Of a stretch of 64,000 nt of DNA, positions 43,769-52,908 are shown piece by piece (the stretch's first letter is position 1; each line of letters starts with the position of its first letter). This DNA is from Chlorobiota bacterium (GTDB taxonomy: Bacteria; Bacteroidota; Ignavibacteria; Kapaibacteriales; NICIL-2): the NCBI GenBank assembly GCA_026415505.1, contig JAOAGY010000032.1:62001-126000 (forward strand), given 5' to 3'. Made by a program: the position numbers and the translations under genes. Under the pieces are notes generated by a model. That model did no database searches. It saw only the letters and a list, made by a program, of their open reading frames with translations, and was not told the DNA's origin.

Positions 43769-44815
43769 ATGAGCGAGTCACCTCCGCCTTGTCGTGGGCG
43801 GCTCTGTATTGTTTCGACACCGATAGGTAATCCTGACGACATCACTATTCGCGCGGTCGCCACTCTTCGATCTGCTGATGTCGTCGTGTGCGAGGATCGA
43901 AACGAAGCCGGCAAGTTGCTCCATCGCTTAGGTATCGAGCGCGATCTCATCGAGCTCAATGAGCATACCGACGAACGAGCGACGAGCGCATGCCTTGAGC
44001 TTCTCAGAGCCGGTAAAACGCTCGCACTGATTAGCGATGCTGGCACGCCGCTCATCGCCGATCCCGGCAATGCGCTCGTTGCATCTGCAATTGGAGCTGG
44101 ATGCGCGGTTGATGTCGTTCCCGGCGTTTCGAGTATTCTCGTTGCCCTTGTGCGCTCGGGTTTGCCGACGGAGCAATTCCTCTATGCTGGTTTCTTGAGC
44201 AGAAAAAAGATCGAGCGTCAGCGCCAAGCTCAGAGATTGGCATTGGAACCGCGAACGATCGTGCTTCTGGATACACCGTATCGGCTCGATGCAGTCTTGA
44301 GTGCGCTTGCCGAAGTAATGCCCGACCGCCGGGCTTACATCGGATGCAATCTGACCATGGCGACAGAGGCGCACCATTACGGTCGTCTCAGCGAACTACG
44401 CGAAAAGTTCGCAGAGCAACGCTTCCGTGGCGAGTATGTTATCGTTATCGAGGGAAATCCCGATACTCGGCAGTGGTATGCTGAATTGAGCGGGTATGCC
44501 GATGAACGTGCATCCACGACAAGCGCTTCGCAGCTATTGCCTGATCAAGGTACATCGAGTCGTTCTACCCCGGATGTATCGCCGCTCCAATCGAGAGGCT
44601 TGCATCATGAGTACTACCAGCGCAGGCGACGTCATCTCGACGAACGCCGGAGTCGCAACAAGAGTTCGACCTCCGCACAGAGCAACCGTTACGATTATCA
44701 ACAGCCCATCGTCAACTACACGATGAGCAATCCGTACCAGCAGCACCCGTCGAAACAACCGAAACAAGGAGGGAACCGCCCACCACGCCGTAGCCGCAAG
44801 CGTTGGCGTCGGTAG
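43769..44815 (+). CDS. rsmI: 16S rRNA (cytidine(1402)-2'-O)-methyltransferase RsmI with basic tail
   Basis: 348 aa from the ATG at 43769. It methylates C1402 of 16S rRNA in the decoding centre. The tetrapyrrole-methylase fold spans 1 to about 232: IVSTPIGNPDDIT (14-26), NEHTDER (about 70-76), SDAGTPLIADPG (about 90-101) and GVSSILVALVRSGLP. Typical RsmI is about 280 aa and ends in a small helical domain. Here the last 110 residues are a low-complexity Ser/Gln/Arg/Tyr-rich tail finishing in a run of basic residues (PRRSRKRWRR), probably disordered and RNA-binding. It is divergent from flhF and convergent with the DUF3098 gene. Confidence 0.9.
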   Translation: MSESPPPCRGRLCIVSTPIGNPDDITIRAVATLRSADVVVCEDRNEAGKLLHRLGIERDLIELNEHTDERATSACLELLRAGKTLALISDAGTPLIADPGNALVASAIGAGCAVDVVPGVSSILVALVRSGLPTEQFLYAGFLSRKKIERQRQAQRLALEPRTIVLLDTPYRLDAVLSALAEVMPDRRAYIGCNLTMATEAHHYGRLSELREKFAEQRFRGEYVIVIEGNPDTRQWYAELSGYADERASTTSASQLLPDQGTSSRSTPDVSPLQSRGLHHEYYQRRRRHLDERRSRNKSSTSAQSNRYDYQQPIVNYTMSNPYQQHPSKQPKQGGNRPPRRSRKRWRR

Positions 44816-44830
44816 CGTGGACCGGTGCGA

Positions 44831-45097
44831 CTATGAGCTTTTCGAGCGATAGAACAACGCAAGTGGTATCACGATTGCATAACCGATCACCAAAAGGATC
44901 GGAGCAACTGTTACCGCAAAGGGGTTATTCCAAACATTGTGATGGGCATCGGGATTATCGGTGAGTGCCGTCAACATCGCTGCATACCCACAGACGACAA
45001 GTCCAATCCCGATTGCCAGAAGAATCGCATTTCGCCGATCGAACGGAAATGACCACGCGATCTTCGAGTGGGTGGATGTTCCTGTTCGCCGCGCCAT
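44831..45097 (-). CDS. DUF3098 family small membrane protein
   Basis: 88 aa from the ATG at 45097; reading further upstream is open but lacks any family trait. Two membrane helices (about 24-45 and 64-83) with PFDRRNAILLAIGIGLVVCGY, the DUF3098 pattern of Bacteroidota, where the gene often sits beside ftsX. Here the neighbours are rsmI and a peptide-binding lipoprotein. The function is unknown. The 126-nt gap to the divergent lipoprotein gene should hold both promoters, but I see no clear -7 box. Confidence 0.7.
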   Translation of the reverse strand: MARRTGTSTHSKIAWSFPFDRRNAILLAIGIGLVVCGYAAMLTALTDNPDAHHNVWNNPFAVTVAPILLVIGYAIVIPLALFYRSKSS

Positions 45098-45223
45098 AGT
45101 TTTAGCTCGGAAAAGGTGATTGCAAAATTCAATGCTACGGTTGCATGCAATATACATCAACTTTGCATCGAACACAACGCGATCGAACTTGTAATTTGCA
45201 TTGTATATCTGCTCGAAGCGCCA

Positions 45224-46984
45224 ATGGAAATGTTCCGGCTCGTTGCCGCGATTGCGGCTGTAGCGATGCTGTCCTCGTGTCAACGTATTGCACATACAGC
45301 CGACGACTATCGCTACAGTGGACCTCCTGTTGTTGGCGACGTCGTCTTTTTTCACCTGCTCTCCGATCCGGAAGGACTCAATCCATACACGTCGAACGAC
45401 AACACAGCTTCGACGCTCAACCGATTGGTATTCGATGCGTTGCTCGAACAGAATCCGAAAACGCTCGAACTCGAACCGAGCATCGCACGAACATTGCCTG
45501 AGGTATCTCCCGATCACTTGACCTACACGTTCCATCTCCGCTCCAATGTGTGGTTCTCCGATAGCGTCCCGCTAACGGCACGAGACGTCGTTTTCAGTTT
45601 CAAAGCCGTCAAAAATCCCTTTCTTCTCGAAGCTGCAGCGCTGCGGAATTACTACGACGACGTTGCCGATGTCCGTGCTCTCGACGACACGACGGTGGTC
45701 ATCGTGATGACCAAGCCATACTTTTTGGCGATGTACTTTCTCGGCGATCTCCGTATTCTTCCCAAGCATGTGCTCGATCCCGATGGCTTGACCGATCGCT
45801 ACTCGCTGACAGAAGTCAACGACCCACGTTTAGCAAAGCAGAATCCAGCCATCGAACAGTTCGCCCGATGGTTTTCGCGTTCTGAACTTCGACGAGAGCC
45901 GCGTTACTTGATCGGTTCTGGTCCGTACGTTTTTCGCGAATGGAAAACGGGGCAGCGCGTTGTCCTCGTTCGCAATAAGCGTGCATGGGAAACACCTCTG
46001 TGGTGGCGCTGCGCGTACCCTGATGCAATTGTCGGTGTCGTCATCAACGATCGAGCTGCAGCACTGTCGGCATTGAAGACCGAAGAAGTAGATTTCGTCG
46101 ATGCAATTCCTCCTGCGTTCTACGACGAGCAGCTCGACACAGCACGCTTGGTGTATTTGCGCAAGGATAAGTACGAACAGTCTGTCTATACCTACATCGG
46201 TTGGAATTTGCGCAATCCGATTTTCAAAGATCGCCGTGTGCGCCAAGCGCTGTCGCACTTTGCAAACCGAGATCAGTGGATCGAAACACTCTTACGAGGT
46301 TATGCTCAACCGATCGAAGGTCCCATCTATCGCAACAGACCTGAATACGACTCGACTCTGCCAGCATATCGCTACGACCCTGCCCGTGCGATCGAGCTTC
46401 TCAGCGAAGCGGGCTGGAAAGATCGTGATGGCGACGGTGTGCTCGACAATATTCTCGATGGCAAGTTGACTCCTTTCGAATTTTCTCTCAGTTTCAATGC
46501 TGGCAACGAAATCCGCGAGAATATTGCGATACTCTTTGCGACAGAACTTCGTCGCTATGGCATCGTCTGTCGTGTTCAGAAGCTCGAATGGTCGGTATTC
46601 TTGCGGCAATTGAGCGAACATCAATTCGATGCTTACATCGGCGCATGGGTCAACGACAACATACCCAGCGATCCGTATCAGCTCTGGCATTCGTCCCAAG
46701 CCGACAATCATGGTTCCAACTATGTTGGTTTTCGCAATCACATCGCCGATCAGCTCATCGAACGCAATCGGGTAGAATTCGATCCCGCTGTACGGCTACA
46801 ATTGATGAGGCAATTTCAGCGAATTGTCCATGACGAGGCACCATATACGTTTCTCTGGACACCCGAGATACTGACAGCCTACAACCGGCGGCTTTTCAAC
46901 GTGCATTTCTATTCGGTGAGACCACCGTATGCAATACCGCAGTGGTTTATTCCACCGCATTTGCAGCATCACATCGTTCCATAG
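45224..46984 (+). CDS. Oligopeptide-type solute-binding lipoprotein (SBP family 5)
   Basis: 586 aa from the ATG at 45224 (a second ATG at 45230 is possible). The signal ends in SSC with Cys19, a lipobox. The body is a family-5 extracellular binding protein: PEGLNPYTSND early, VWFSDSVPLTARDVVFSFKA (about 110-129), GSGPYVFREWK (about 231-241), RVRQALSHFANRDQWI (about 336-351), and a closing IVHDEAPYTFLWTP. These proteins bind peptides, nickel or similar ligands for ABC importers. No permease genes are adjacent. The AlbA_2 gene follows after 3 nt. Confidence 0.88.
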   Translation: MEMFRLVAAIAAVAMLSSCQRIAHTADDYRYSGPPVVGDVVFFHLLSDPEGLNPYTSNDNTASTLNRLVFDALLEQNPKTLELEPSIARTLPEVSPDHLTYTFHLRSNVWFSDSVPLTARDVVFSFKAVKNPFLLEAAALRNYYDDVADVRALDDTTVVIVMTKPYFLAMYFLGDLRILPKHVLDPDGLTDRYSLTEVNDPRLAKQNPAIEQFARWFSRSELRREPRYLIGSGPYVFREWKTGQRVVLVRNKRAWETPLWWRCAYPDAIVGVVINDRAAALSALKTEEVDFVDAIPPAFYDEQLDTARLVYLRKDKYEQSVYTYIGWNLRNPIFKDRRVRQALSHFANRDQWIETLLRGYAQPIEGPIYRNRPEYDSTLPAYRYDPARAIELLSEAGWKDRDGDGVLDNILDGKLTPFEFSLSFNAGNEIRENIAILFATELRRYGIVCRVQKLEWSVFLRQLSEHQFDAYIGAWVNDNIPSDPYQLWHSSQADNHGSNYVGFRNHIADQLIERNRVEFDPAVRLQLMRQFQRIVHDEAPYTFLWTPEILTAYNRRLFNVHFYSVRPPYAIPQWFIPPHLQHHIVP

Positions 46985-46987
46985 TAC

Positions 46988-47659
46988 ATGAAGCGTCACC
47001 AGCTACGCCAACTCATCGCCGAAGGCGAAAGCGCCAGTGTCGAATTCAAGAGGCGATTCACATCGCCGGAAAAGATCGCCAAGGAGCTGTGCGCGTTTGC
47101 AAACACACACGGTGGTTACATCCTCTTCGGCGTTGATGACGACGGCAGCATTGTCGGTGTCGAGAGCGAAAAAGAGGAAATCGAGCGCGTTCGACATGCT
47201 GCTGAATTCTACGTCGAGCCTCCGCTGGCGATTACTGTCGAAGTCGTCGAGATCGAGTGGAAGGATGTTGTCGTTGTGCACGTTGCCGCCAGCACTGAGC
47301 GTCCTCACCGTGTCGTCGAAGCAAGTAAAGGGCAGCATCGTCGTGGTATAGTGTACGTCCGGAGCCGTGCCGAATCAGTTCAGGCGAGCAGGGAAATGGT
47401 TCGCCTCATGCGCGAGCAACATCCCGATGCAGCACCGCTACGGCTCTACATCGGTGATCGTGAGAAGCGGCTTTTCGCGTACTTGGAAAAGCACGGTAGA
47501 ATTACAGTCGCGGAATTTGCGCGACTGGTCAATATCTCGCGTCGCCGCGCATTGCAGCTACTTGTGCGATTGGTACGAGCTCAGGTACTGGTTCTCCATA
47601 CCGATGCCCCGACAAACTATTTCACACTCGTTGATGATGTCTCCAGCGACAGACATTGA
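46988..47659 (+). CDS. AlbA_2 (Schlafen-type) domain protein with C-terminal winged helix
   Basis: 223 aa. The N-terminal AlbA_2 domain (about 1-125) has the signature ESASVEFKRRF (14-24) and CAFANTHGGYILFGVDDDG (about 35-53), a putative nucleic-acid and ATP-binding fold. The last 75 residues (HGRITVAEFARLVNISRRRALQLL) look like a winged helix. Such proteins are annotated as transcriptional regulators, and related domains occur in some defence proteins; there is no experimental function for this form. It overlaps recQ by 23 to 26 nt in another frame, so the two are translationally linked and may act together in DNA metabolism. Confidence 0.8.
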   Translation: MKRHQLRQLIAEGESASVEFKRRFTSPEKIAKELCAFANTHGGYILFGVDDDGSIVGVESEKEEIERVRHAAEFYVEPPLAITVEVVEIEWKDVVVVHVAASTERPHRVVEASKGQHRRGIVYVRSRAESVQASREMVRLMREQHPDAAPLRLYIGDREKRLFAYLEKHGRITVAEFARLVNISRRRALQLLVRLVRAQVLVLHTDAPTNYFTLVDDVSSDRH

Positions 47660-50054
47660 GCGTATTCTCACCGGCGTATTTGGATTCCAAACCTTCCGCC
47701 CCGGTCAGCGCGAGATCATCGAGGCAGTGCTCAGCGGGCGAGACGTGCTCGGGGTTCTGCCGACCGGCGCTGGCAAATCGCTCTGCTATCAGCTTCCAGC
47801 GCTGCTTTCCGATGCTGTGACGCTGGTGATCTCACCGCTCATTGCTCTCATGCATGATCAGGTTGCATCTCTTGCTGAGCGCGGCATCCCAGCAACCGAG
47901 ATCACTGCTGCACTCGGCACCGACGAGATCGCTTACCGCCTTCGTGCTGCCCAGCGCCGACTAATACGGCTGCTCTACGTTGCACCCGAACGGCTCGACA
48001 ATACATCGTTCATCGAAGAGTTACGGCGTATCCCCGTTGAGCGAATCGTTGTGGATGAGGCACATTGCATCAGCCAATGGGGACACGATTTCCGTCCGGC
48101 GTATCTCCGCATCGGGGAGCTGAACCAGGCACTGGGGCGACGGCAAATGCTTGCCTTGACAGCCACAGCAACGCCACAGGTTCGTGAGGACATCCTCGTG
48201 CAACTCGGCATGCGGGAGCCATACGTGTACGTTGGCGATTTCGACCGTCCCAATTTGGAATTCATTGTCGAAGAGTGTCCACAGTCGAGGGGATATGACC
48301 AAAAAGCCGCTCGCATTGCCGACCATATTTCCCGTATCAACGAAGGGGCGACAATCATCTACGCAGGTACTCGCAAGGCAACAGAGTCAATCGCTGCACT
48401 CCTTGGCTCGTTCGGCTTTACCGCACGAGCGTATCATGCTGGAATGCCGGATGCAAAACGACATACTGTCCAGCAATGGTTCACTTCGGAATGTTCACCT
48501 GTCTTGGTTGCCACTGTTGCGTTTGGAATGGGTATTGACAAAGCAGATGTTCGGGCAGTCTTTCATTGCGACCTCCCACTCAGCCTCGAAAGCTACTACC
48601 AAGAAGCTGGACGAGCGGGGAGAGACGGGCGCCCAGCGCGGTGTGCCCTTCTTTATTCGCACGGCGACGAGCGACTTCAACGGCGATTGCTCGAATCCCA
48701 GTTCCCGCCACGTGAGCTGATCGAGGATGCCTATGCGTTGATCGGAGATATGCTCCGAGTCGGGGTTGGTGCGACAAGCAATGCGGTGCTGACAATTGAC
48801 CCGACGGCACTGGCGCATCGTCTTCGGTGCAGCGCACAATGGCTCGATGCGGCATTGGATTTCCTCGAACGTCAGCGATTGATTTCGCGGCGCTCTGGTG
48901 GTGGTGTTCTTCGGTTACGTCTTGTGACCAGTTACGAGCGTTGGCGTGAGTACTGTATGCACGCGCCACCCGACCGCGCGCCAGCGATGGAAGCGCTGCT
49001 TCGTTCGATTCAACCGACCGCGTTCGAACGAGCCGTCGAAATATCGCTCGATGAACTTGCGCAGCAGCATAGCGTCACTCCAGATGAACTACGTCGTGCA
49101 CTCAGTGCGATGGAGCTTGCCCGTATTGCCGAAGTCATGCCGATTGCTCAGCACAGCGGGATTCGGCTCGTCGGTATCCGCTATGCACGTGGACGCTTGC
49201 CTATCGAATGGGATGCAATCGAACAGCGTCGTCAGCATGCTGCTGAAAAGGTGCTCGCAGTCGTCGAGTATGTTCGTTCATCACGATGCAAACGTGCGAT
49301 ACTTCTGGAGTACTTCGGTCAGAATGCTGCGGGGCAGTGCGATCGGTGTTCGTCGTGCCGCCGAACCTCAGAGCCAACTCCCACGGCTCGATTGCAACGC
49401 TCTGCCTATGAGCAGTGGATACGTTCCGTTCTCCTGTCGGTCGTCGCCGAATTCGATGGTTTCCTCCGGCGCACGACCGCCGTCGCAATCGCAATTGGGA
49501 AAGCCGACGATGTTGCCGTTGCGCTCGGTGCAACACGGTCGAGTCGCTTCGGCGAGCTTTCTGGGGTAGATGTCGGTGTGGTGCGCCAGTATCTCGATCG
49601 ATTGCTGCTCGAAGGGAAAATAATTGAACATGCCCGCTTACGTACACTGCGATTATCAACCACGGGATGTGACGAAATCGGCAAGTCGCCGGTCGTTTCT
49701 TCTGCTCGAGATCATAAACGATCGGCAGAAACATTGCTCGATCGTTCAGTCGTCGAGACGCTCTCCTTGGTGAGGGCAGGGCTTTCGCCTGCGCAGGTTG
49801 CCGAGCGGCGATCGTTATCGCTGGTAACCGTCGTCAATCATCTTGTACAAGCGATCGCCGCTGGTGTTGACGTTCCTCGACGCCAATTGCTCGACGAATC
49901 AGTGTATGCCGAAACGGTGAAATTTGTCCGAAGTTATCCGCGTGCACTGCTGCGCGACCTTCATGCGTATTTCGGTGGGCGGTACGATTACCCGCTTCTC
50001 CGTTTAGCGATCGCGCTTGCGCGTAGTGACCTTGCGCGCAGCCGTTTCGAGTAA
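47634..50054 (+). CDS. recQ: ATP-dependent DNA helicase RecQ
   Basis: 806 aa from the first of two adjacent ATGs (47634, 47637). A 3'-5' helicase in recombination and fork repair. Walker A TGAGKSLCYQLP (about 42-53), DEAH box VDEAHCISQWGHDFRP (about 138-153), motif VI region with YYQEAGRAGRDGRPA (about 320-334), and zinc-binding cysteines in CKRAILLEYFG..QCDRCSSC (about 550-580). The C-terminus has an HTH_40-like helical domain (LSLVRAGLSPAQVAERR) rather than a standard HRDC. The last 51 nt overlap the convergent rimM coding end. Confidence 0.95.
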   Translation: MMSPATDIERILTGVFGFQTFRPGQREIIEAVLSGRDVLGVLPTGAGKSLCYQLPALLSDAVTLVISPLIALMHDQVASLAERGIPATEITAALGTDEIAYRLRAAQRRLIRLLYVAPERLDNTSFIEELRRIPVERIVVDEAHCISQWGHDFRPAYLRIGELNQALGRRQMLALTATATPQVREDILVQLGMREPYVYVGDFDRPNLEFIVEECPQSRGYDQKAARIADHISRINEGATIIYAGTRKATESIAALLGSFGFTARAYHAGMPDAKRHTVQQWFTSECSPVLVATVAFGMGIDKADVRAVFHCDLPLSLESYYQEAGRAGRDGRPARCALLYSHGDERLQRRLLESQFPPRELIEDAYALIGDMLRVGVGATSNAVLTIDPTALAHRLRCSAQWLDAALDFLERQRLISRRSGGGVLRLRLVTSYERWREYCMHAPPDRAPAMEALLRSIQPTAFERAVEISLDELAQQHSVTPDELRRALSAMELARIAEVMPIAQHSGIRLVGIRYARGRLPIEWDAIEQRRQHAAEKVLAVVEYVRSSRCKRAILLEYFGQNAAGQCDRCSSCRRTSEPTPTARLQRSAYEQWIRSVLLSVVAEFDGFLRRTTAVAIAIGKADDVAVALGATRSSRFGELSGVDVGVVRQYLDRLLLEGKIIEHARLRTLRLSTTGCDEIGKSPVVSSARDHKRSAETLLDRSVVETLSLVRAGLSPAQVAERRSLSLVTVVNHLVQAIAAGVDVPRRQLLDESVYAETVKFVRSYPRALLRDLHAYFGGRYDYPLLRLAIALARSDLARSRFE

Positions 50055-50540
50055 TCCTTCTGGTGGATCGACGACAAGCACACCGGCTGTCTCATCACGA
50101 CCGACGATGAAATTGCTCACCATAGGTAAAAGGAAACGACTCCCATCAGATCGCTCGATACTCAACAAGGGATGAGCTGGGTTTTCTTCTATACCAGTTG
50201 CGTAGCCGAGCATTTCTCCATCGGTGGTGATGATGCGCCACCCTGTTGGATCATCGGGCACCTGTGTCGTTGCGGCGAACTCGCTCGTCAAAGAAAAAAC
50301 ACCTTGCTCGCGAAGACGGTCAGCGTCCGGGCGAGAGCGAATGCCTTGTAATCGGACAATCGCACGGCGACCGCTCGTAGAGAACGATTCGACAATGAAC
50401 TCTCGACAGAATGCAGGGCTATAGCCGATCCGAACAACTGTCCCTGGGCGGATCGAACACACCTGGTAAAGCTCGACCAACACCCGACCATCTGTGCCAT
50501 GAGGACGAAGGATCGTCCCGAGATGAACATAACTTTCCAT
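50004..50540 (-). CDS. rimM: Ribosome maturation factor RimM
   Basis: 178 aa, normal length. RimM binds S19 and assists 16S processing and 30S head assembly. The N-terminal domain begins YVHLGTILRPHGTDGRVLVE (5-24) and ends near 85. The PRC-barrel domain follows, with PLLSIERSDGSRFLLPMVSNFI and VVDPPEGLLE. Elsewhere rimM is usually with rpsP, trmD and rplS; none is here. Its 3' end lies inside the recQ 3' coding end (51 nt). It is divergent from gmhA with 64 nt between starts. Confidence 0.93.
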   Translation of the reverse strand: MESYVHLGTILRPHGTDGRVLVELYQVCSIRPGTVVRIGYSPAFCREFIVESFSTSGRRAIVRLQGIRSRPDADRLREQGVFSLTSEFAATTQVPDDPTGWRIITTDGEMLGYATGIEENPAHPLLSIERSDGSRFLLPMVSNFIVGRDETAGVLVVDPPEGLLETAARKVTTRKRDR

Positions 50541-50604
50541 TCACATTTGCAGGGAGAAACACAAGTGACGATATTTGTTTCCGTAGCAAAATGAGAGTAC
50601 AGCC

Positions 50605-51213
50605 ATGGACACGATCGCACGCTCACATTTGGAACAATCAATCGCAACCAAACAACGATTGCTCGCCACTGCTATTGCGGACATTGTTCGAGCAGGTGAG
50701 CGTATCGCTGAAGTATTGGCATCTGGAGGTAAGGTGTTGTTGTGTGGCAATGGCGGCTCTGCAGCCGACGCGCAGCACATCGCAGCCGAATTGGTTATTC
50801 GATACCGATCACAAGTGGAACGACCAGCTTTGCCTGCGATTGCCTTGACGACCGATCCCTCCGTGATGACAGCAGGCGGTAACGACATCGGTTTCGAGAA
50901 TGTTTTTGCACGTTCTGTCGAAGCGTTGGCACGATCCGGCGATGTGTTGATCGCGATCAGCACCAGCGGGCGATCGGAAAATGTACGCCGTGCAGCAACT
51001 GTAGCGCGCCAGCGCGGTGTAGTGGTTATTGGGTTGCTCGGAGGTGATGGCGGTACGATTGCGTCCCTGTGCGATGATGCTGTGGTCGTTCCAAGCACTG
51101 TAACGGCACACATCCAGGAATGTCACATCACGATCGCGCATATTTGGTGCAGCATCATCGAAGCGCGACTGTTTCCGGATACTGTGGAGCGGGTCTGGGG
51201 AACGACAACCTGA
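50605..51213 (+). CDS. gmhA: Phosphoheptose isomerase (SIS domain)
   Basis: 202 aa. It converts sedoheptulose 7-phosphate to D-glycero-D-manno-heptose 7-phosphate, the first step to ADP-heptose for the lipopolysaccharide core. The SIS fold shows CGNGGSAADAQHIAAE (about 48-63), which includes the substrate-binding Ser and the zinc-binding His. STSGRSENV (about 114-122) and a C-terminal ECHITIAH with the second metal ligand follow. The length matches GmhA rather than the larger GlmS-type SIS proteins. No hldE or waa genes are adjacent. tRNA-Thr follows after 25 nt. Confidence 0.92.
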   Translation: MDTIARSHLEQSIATKQRLLATAIADIVRAGERIAEVLASGGKVLLCGNGGSAADAQHIAAELVIRYRSQVERPALPAIALTTDPSVMTAGGNDIGFENVFARSVEALARSGDVLIAISTSGRSENVRRAATVARQRGVVVIGLLGGDGGTIASLCDDAVVVPSTVTAHIQECHITIAHIWCSIIEARLFPDTVERVWGTTT

Positions 51214-51223
51214 ACGCCTGTCG

Positions 51224-51231
51224 TATTTTCG
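51224..51231 (+). promoter_or_regulatory. Probable -7 element for tRNA-Thr
   Basis: TATTTTCG, one mismatch to TAnnTTTG and followed by CG, ends 7 nt before tRNA-Thr. The same variant stands before nuoD. Confidence 0.45.
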
Positions 51232-51238
51232 CGTTGCT

Positions 51239-51311
51239 GCCACTTTAGCTCAGTTGGTAGAGCAGCTGACTTGTAATCAGCAGGTCGCCGGTTCGAGTCC
51301 GGCAGGTGGCT
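51239..51311 (+). tRNA. tRNA-Thr (TGT anticodon)
   Basis: Acceptor GCCACTT pairs with AGGTGGC (one T-G pair), discriminator T. Anticodon arm CTGAC-TTGTAAT-CAGCA gives TGT. T arm GCCGG-TTCGAGT-CCGGC. 73 nt, no encoded CCA. Confidence 0.95.
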
Positions 51312-51435
51312 CTCCAAGAACCAACTGATAGGACAGCGAGCGACTCGCAATTGCGTAGTTCTACGTATTGAGGAGAGCAAGTATGGGGTGTAAGTTCGCC
51401 TCTGGAGCCGATTCAACAGTTGTGGGTACAACGCG

Positions 51436-52866
51436 ATGTACGAATTCGATGACACGCCCGAATGGTCGGGACTTCGTCCAGGTCTCGATATCGAGGATAT
51501 TCTCCGTCGGTGTTTACACTCCTACGCACACCAAACGCTCGAATATCTCGATCCGGAGTTCTGCACAACCGATCAGCTCGAGCAGCTCACTTCGTACTGC
51601 CTGGAACGTGCACGTTACAGGGAAGCGCTCGCCGTTGCATCGCTCTGGACGATGTTGGCGCCGTACAGTTCCGATGCATGGTGCAAGTTGGGTACGGCAC
51701 AAGCGGGTGCGGGCAAGGTTCGCGATTCGATCGAATCATTCCGACGGGCGCTGAACTGCAACCCAACCGACAGCGAGATCGTGCTTCATCTTGCACACGC
51801 ATACGCTGATGCGGGCATTATCGAAGAAGCACGAATCTATTTCGATTATGCTTTACTGCTCGATCCGAATTGCGAAGATGCGATTTTCCAAAAGGCAGCC
51901 TTCTGTCAGCGGCGTGGATGGTTCAAGGATGCAATCGAACTCTACGAGCGACTTGCCGATTCGCCTCACTATGCCAAAGAAGTGCTCTTCGAGTTGGGGT
52001 ACTGTTACGACTGCTGCCACCGCTTCGATGATGCTCTCATTGCCTACGACCGATTTCTCGAACTCGATCCCTTCAATGCCGATGCCTGGTTCAATCGCGG
52101 CATTGTGCTGACACGTATGTCATCATATCATGACGCGATCGAGAGTTACGATTTTGCGCTCGCGATAGTGCCTCGTCACATCGGTGCCCTGTACAACAAA
52201 GCCAATGTTCTGTCGCTGCTCGGTAAACTCGACAGTGCTGCCGAGTGTTACCGTGAAGCGCTCGATCTCGATCGAACCGATCCAGCGATTTGGCACAATT
52301 ACGCCAGCGTCCTCGGTGAAATGGGACGGTATCATGAAGCAATTGATGCTTTTACGCATGCGATTGCACTCGCGTCCAACTACGCCGACTCCTACTTTGG
52401 TCGCGGGACATGCTACGATGCGATCGGCAACTACTATCAAGCATTGGCAGATTACAACTCCGCTCTGCACATTCAGTGTGCATCCGCCGAACTTTGGTAT
52501 GCCAAAGCTGACGTCCTCGTTCGGCTTGGTCTTTTCGAGGAAGCGATACAATCGTATCAGAACGCTCTGGAGATTTCTCCGACCAATGCCGAATGTTGGT
52601 ATGATTATGCCGTCGCCTTGATGCACCAACATCGCACTGGTGACGCAATCGCTGCATTCGAACGTGCTGCTGGATTGTCGCCAACGTGGGCAGAACCCCA
52701 GTACGCTCTCGTCAAGGCATATCTGTTGCAAAACAATATCGCTGCAGCACGCGTTGCACTTCAACGCGCTATCGAGCTCGATTCCACACGCCGAGCAGCT
52801 CTCGAATCGGAATTGCTCGCTCTCCTTCCGCCGGACATTGTCCGCTCGCTCGATTCACTCAAATAG
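51436..52866 (+). CDS. Tetratricopeptide-repeat protein
   Basis: 476 aa. From about residue 60 to the end there are about eleven TPR units of 34 residues in tandem (for example SIESFRRALNCNPTDSEI, AIESYDFALAIVPRHIGA, AIQSYQNALEISPTNAEC), giving a superhelical protein-binding scaffold. No signal peptide or membrane helix, so it is cytoplasmic. Proteins of this shape are widespread in Bacteroidota and Chlorobiota without a defined role. The start is the ATG at 51436. It stands alone between tRNA-Thr and the feo operon, with a 124-nt leader in which I see no clear promoter. Confidence 0.85.
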   Translation: MYEFDDTPEWSGLRPGLDIEDILRRCLHSYAHQTLEYLDPEFCTTDQLEQLTSYCLERARYREALAVASLWTMLAPYSSDAWCKLGTAQAGAGKVRDSIESFRRALNCNPTDSEIVLHLAHAYADAGIIEEARIYFDYALLLDPNCEDAIFQKAAFCQRRGWFKDAIELYERLADSPHYAKEVLFELGYCYDCCHRFDDALIAYDRFLELDPFNADAWFNRGIVLTRMSSYHDAIESYDFALAIVPRHIGALYNKANVLSLLGKLDSAAECYREALDLDRTDPAIWHNYASVLGEMGRYHEAIDAFTHAIALASNYADSYFGRGTCYDAIGNYYQALADYNSALHIQCASAELWYAKADVLVRLGLFEEAIQSYQNALEISPTNAECWYDYAVALMHQHRTGDAIAAFERAAGLSPTWAEPQYALVKAYLLQNNIAAARVALQRAIELDSTRRAALESELLALLPPDIVRSLDSLK

Positions 52867-52908
52867 CCTCCGTTTCGTGCGGGCAAACACTCTCTGAGAG
52901 CTGTATCG

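Noticed and set aside
45098-45535. Long open frame extending the DUF3098 gene
   Set aside because: It crosses the promoter gap and runs antisense to the lipoprotein gene; only the last 88 codons show a known family.
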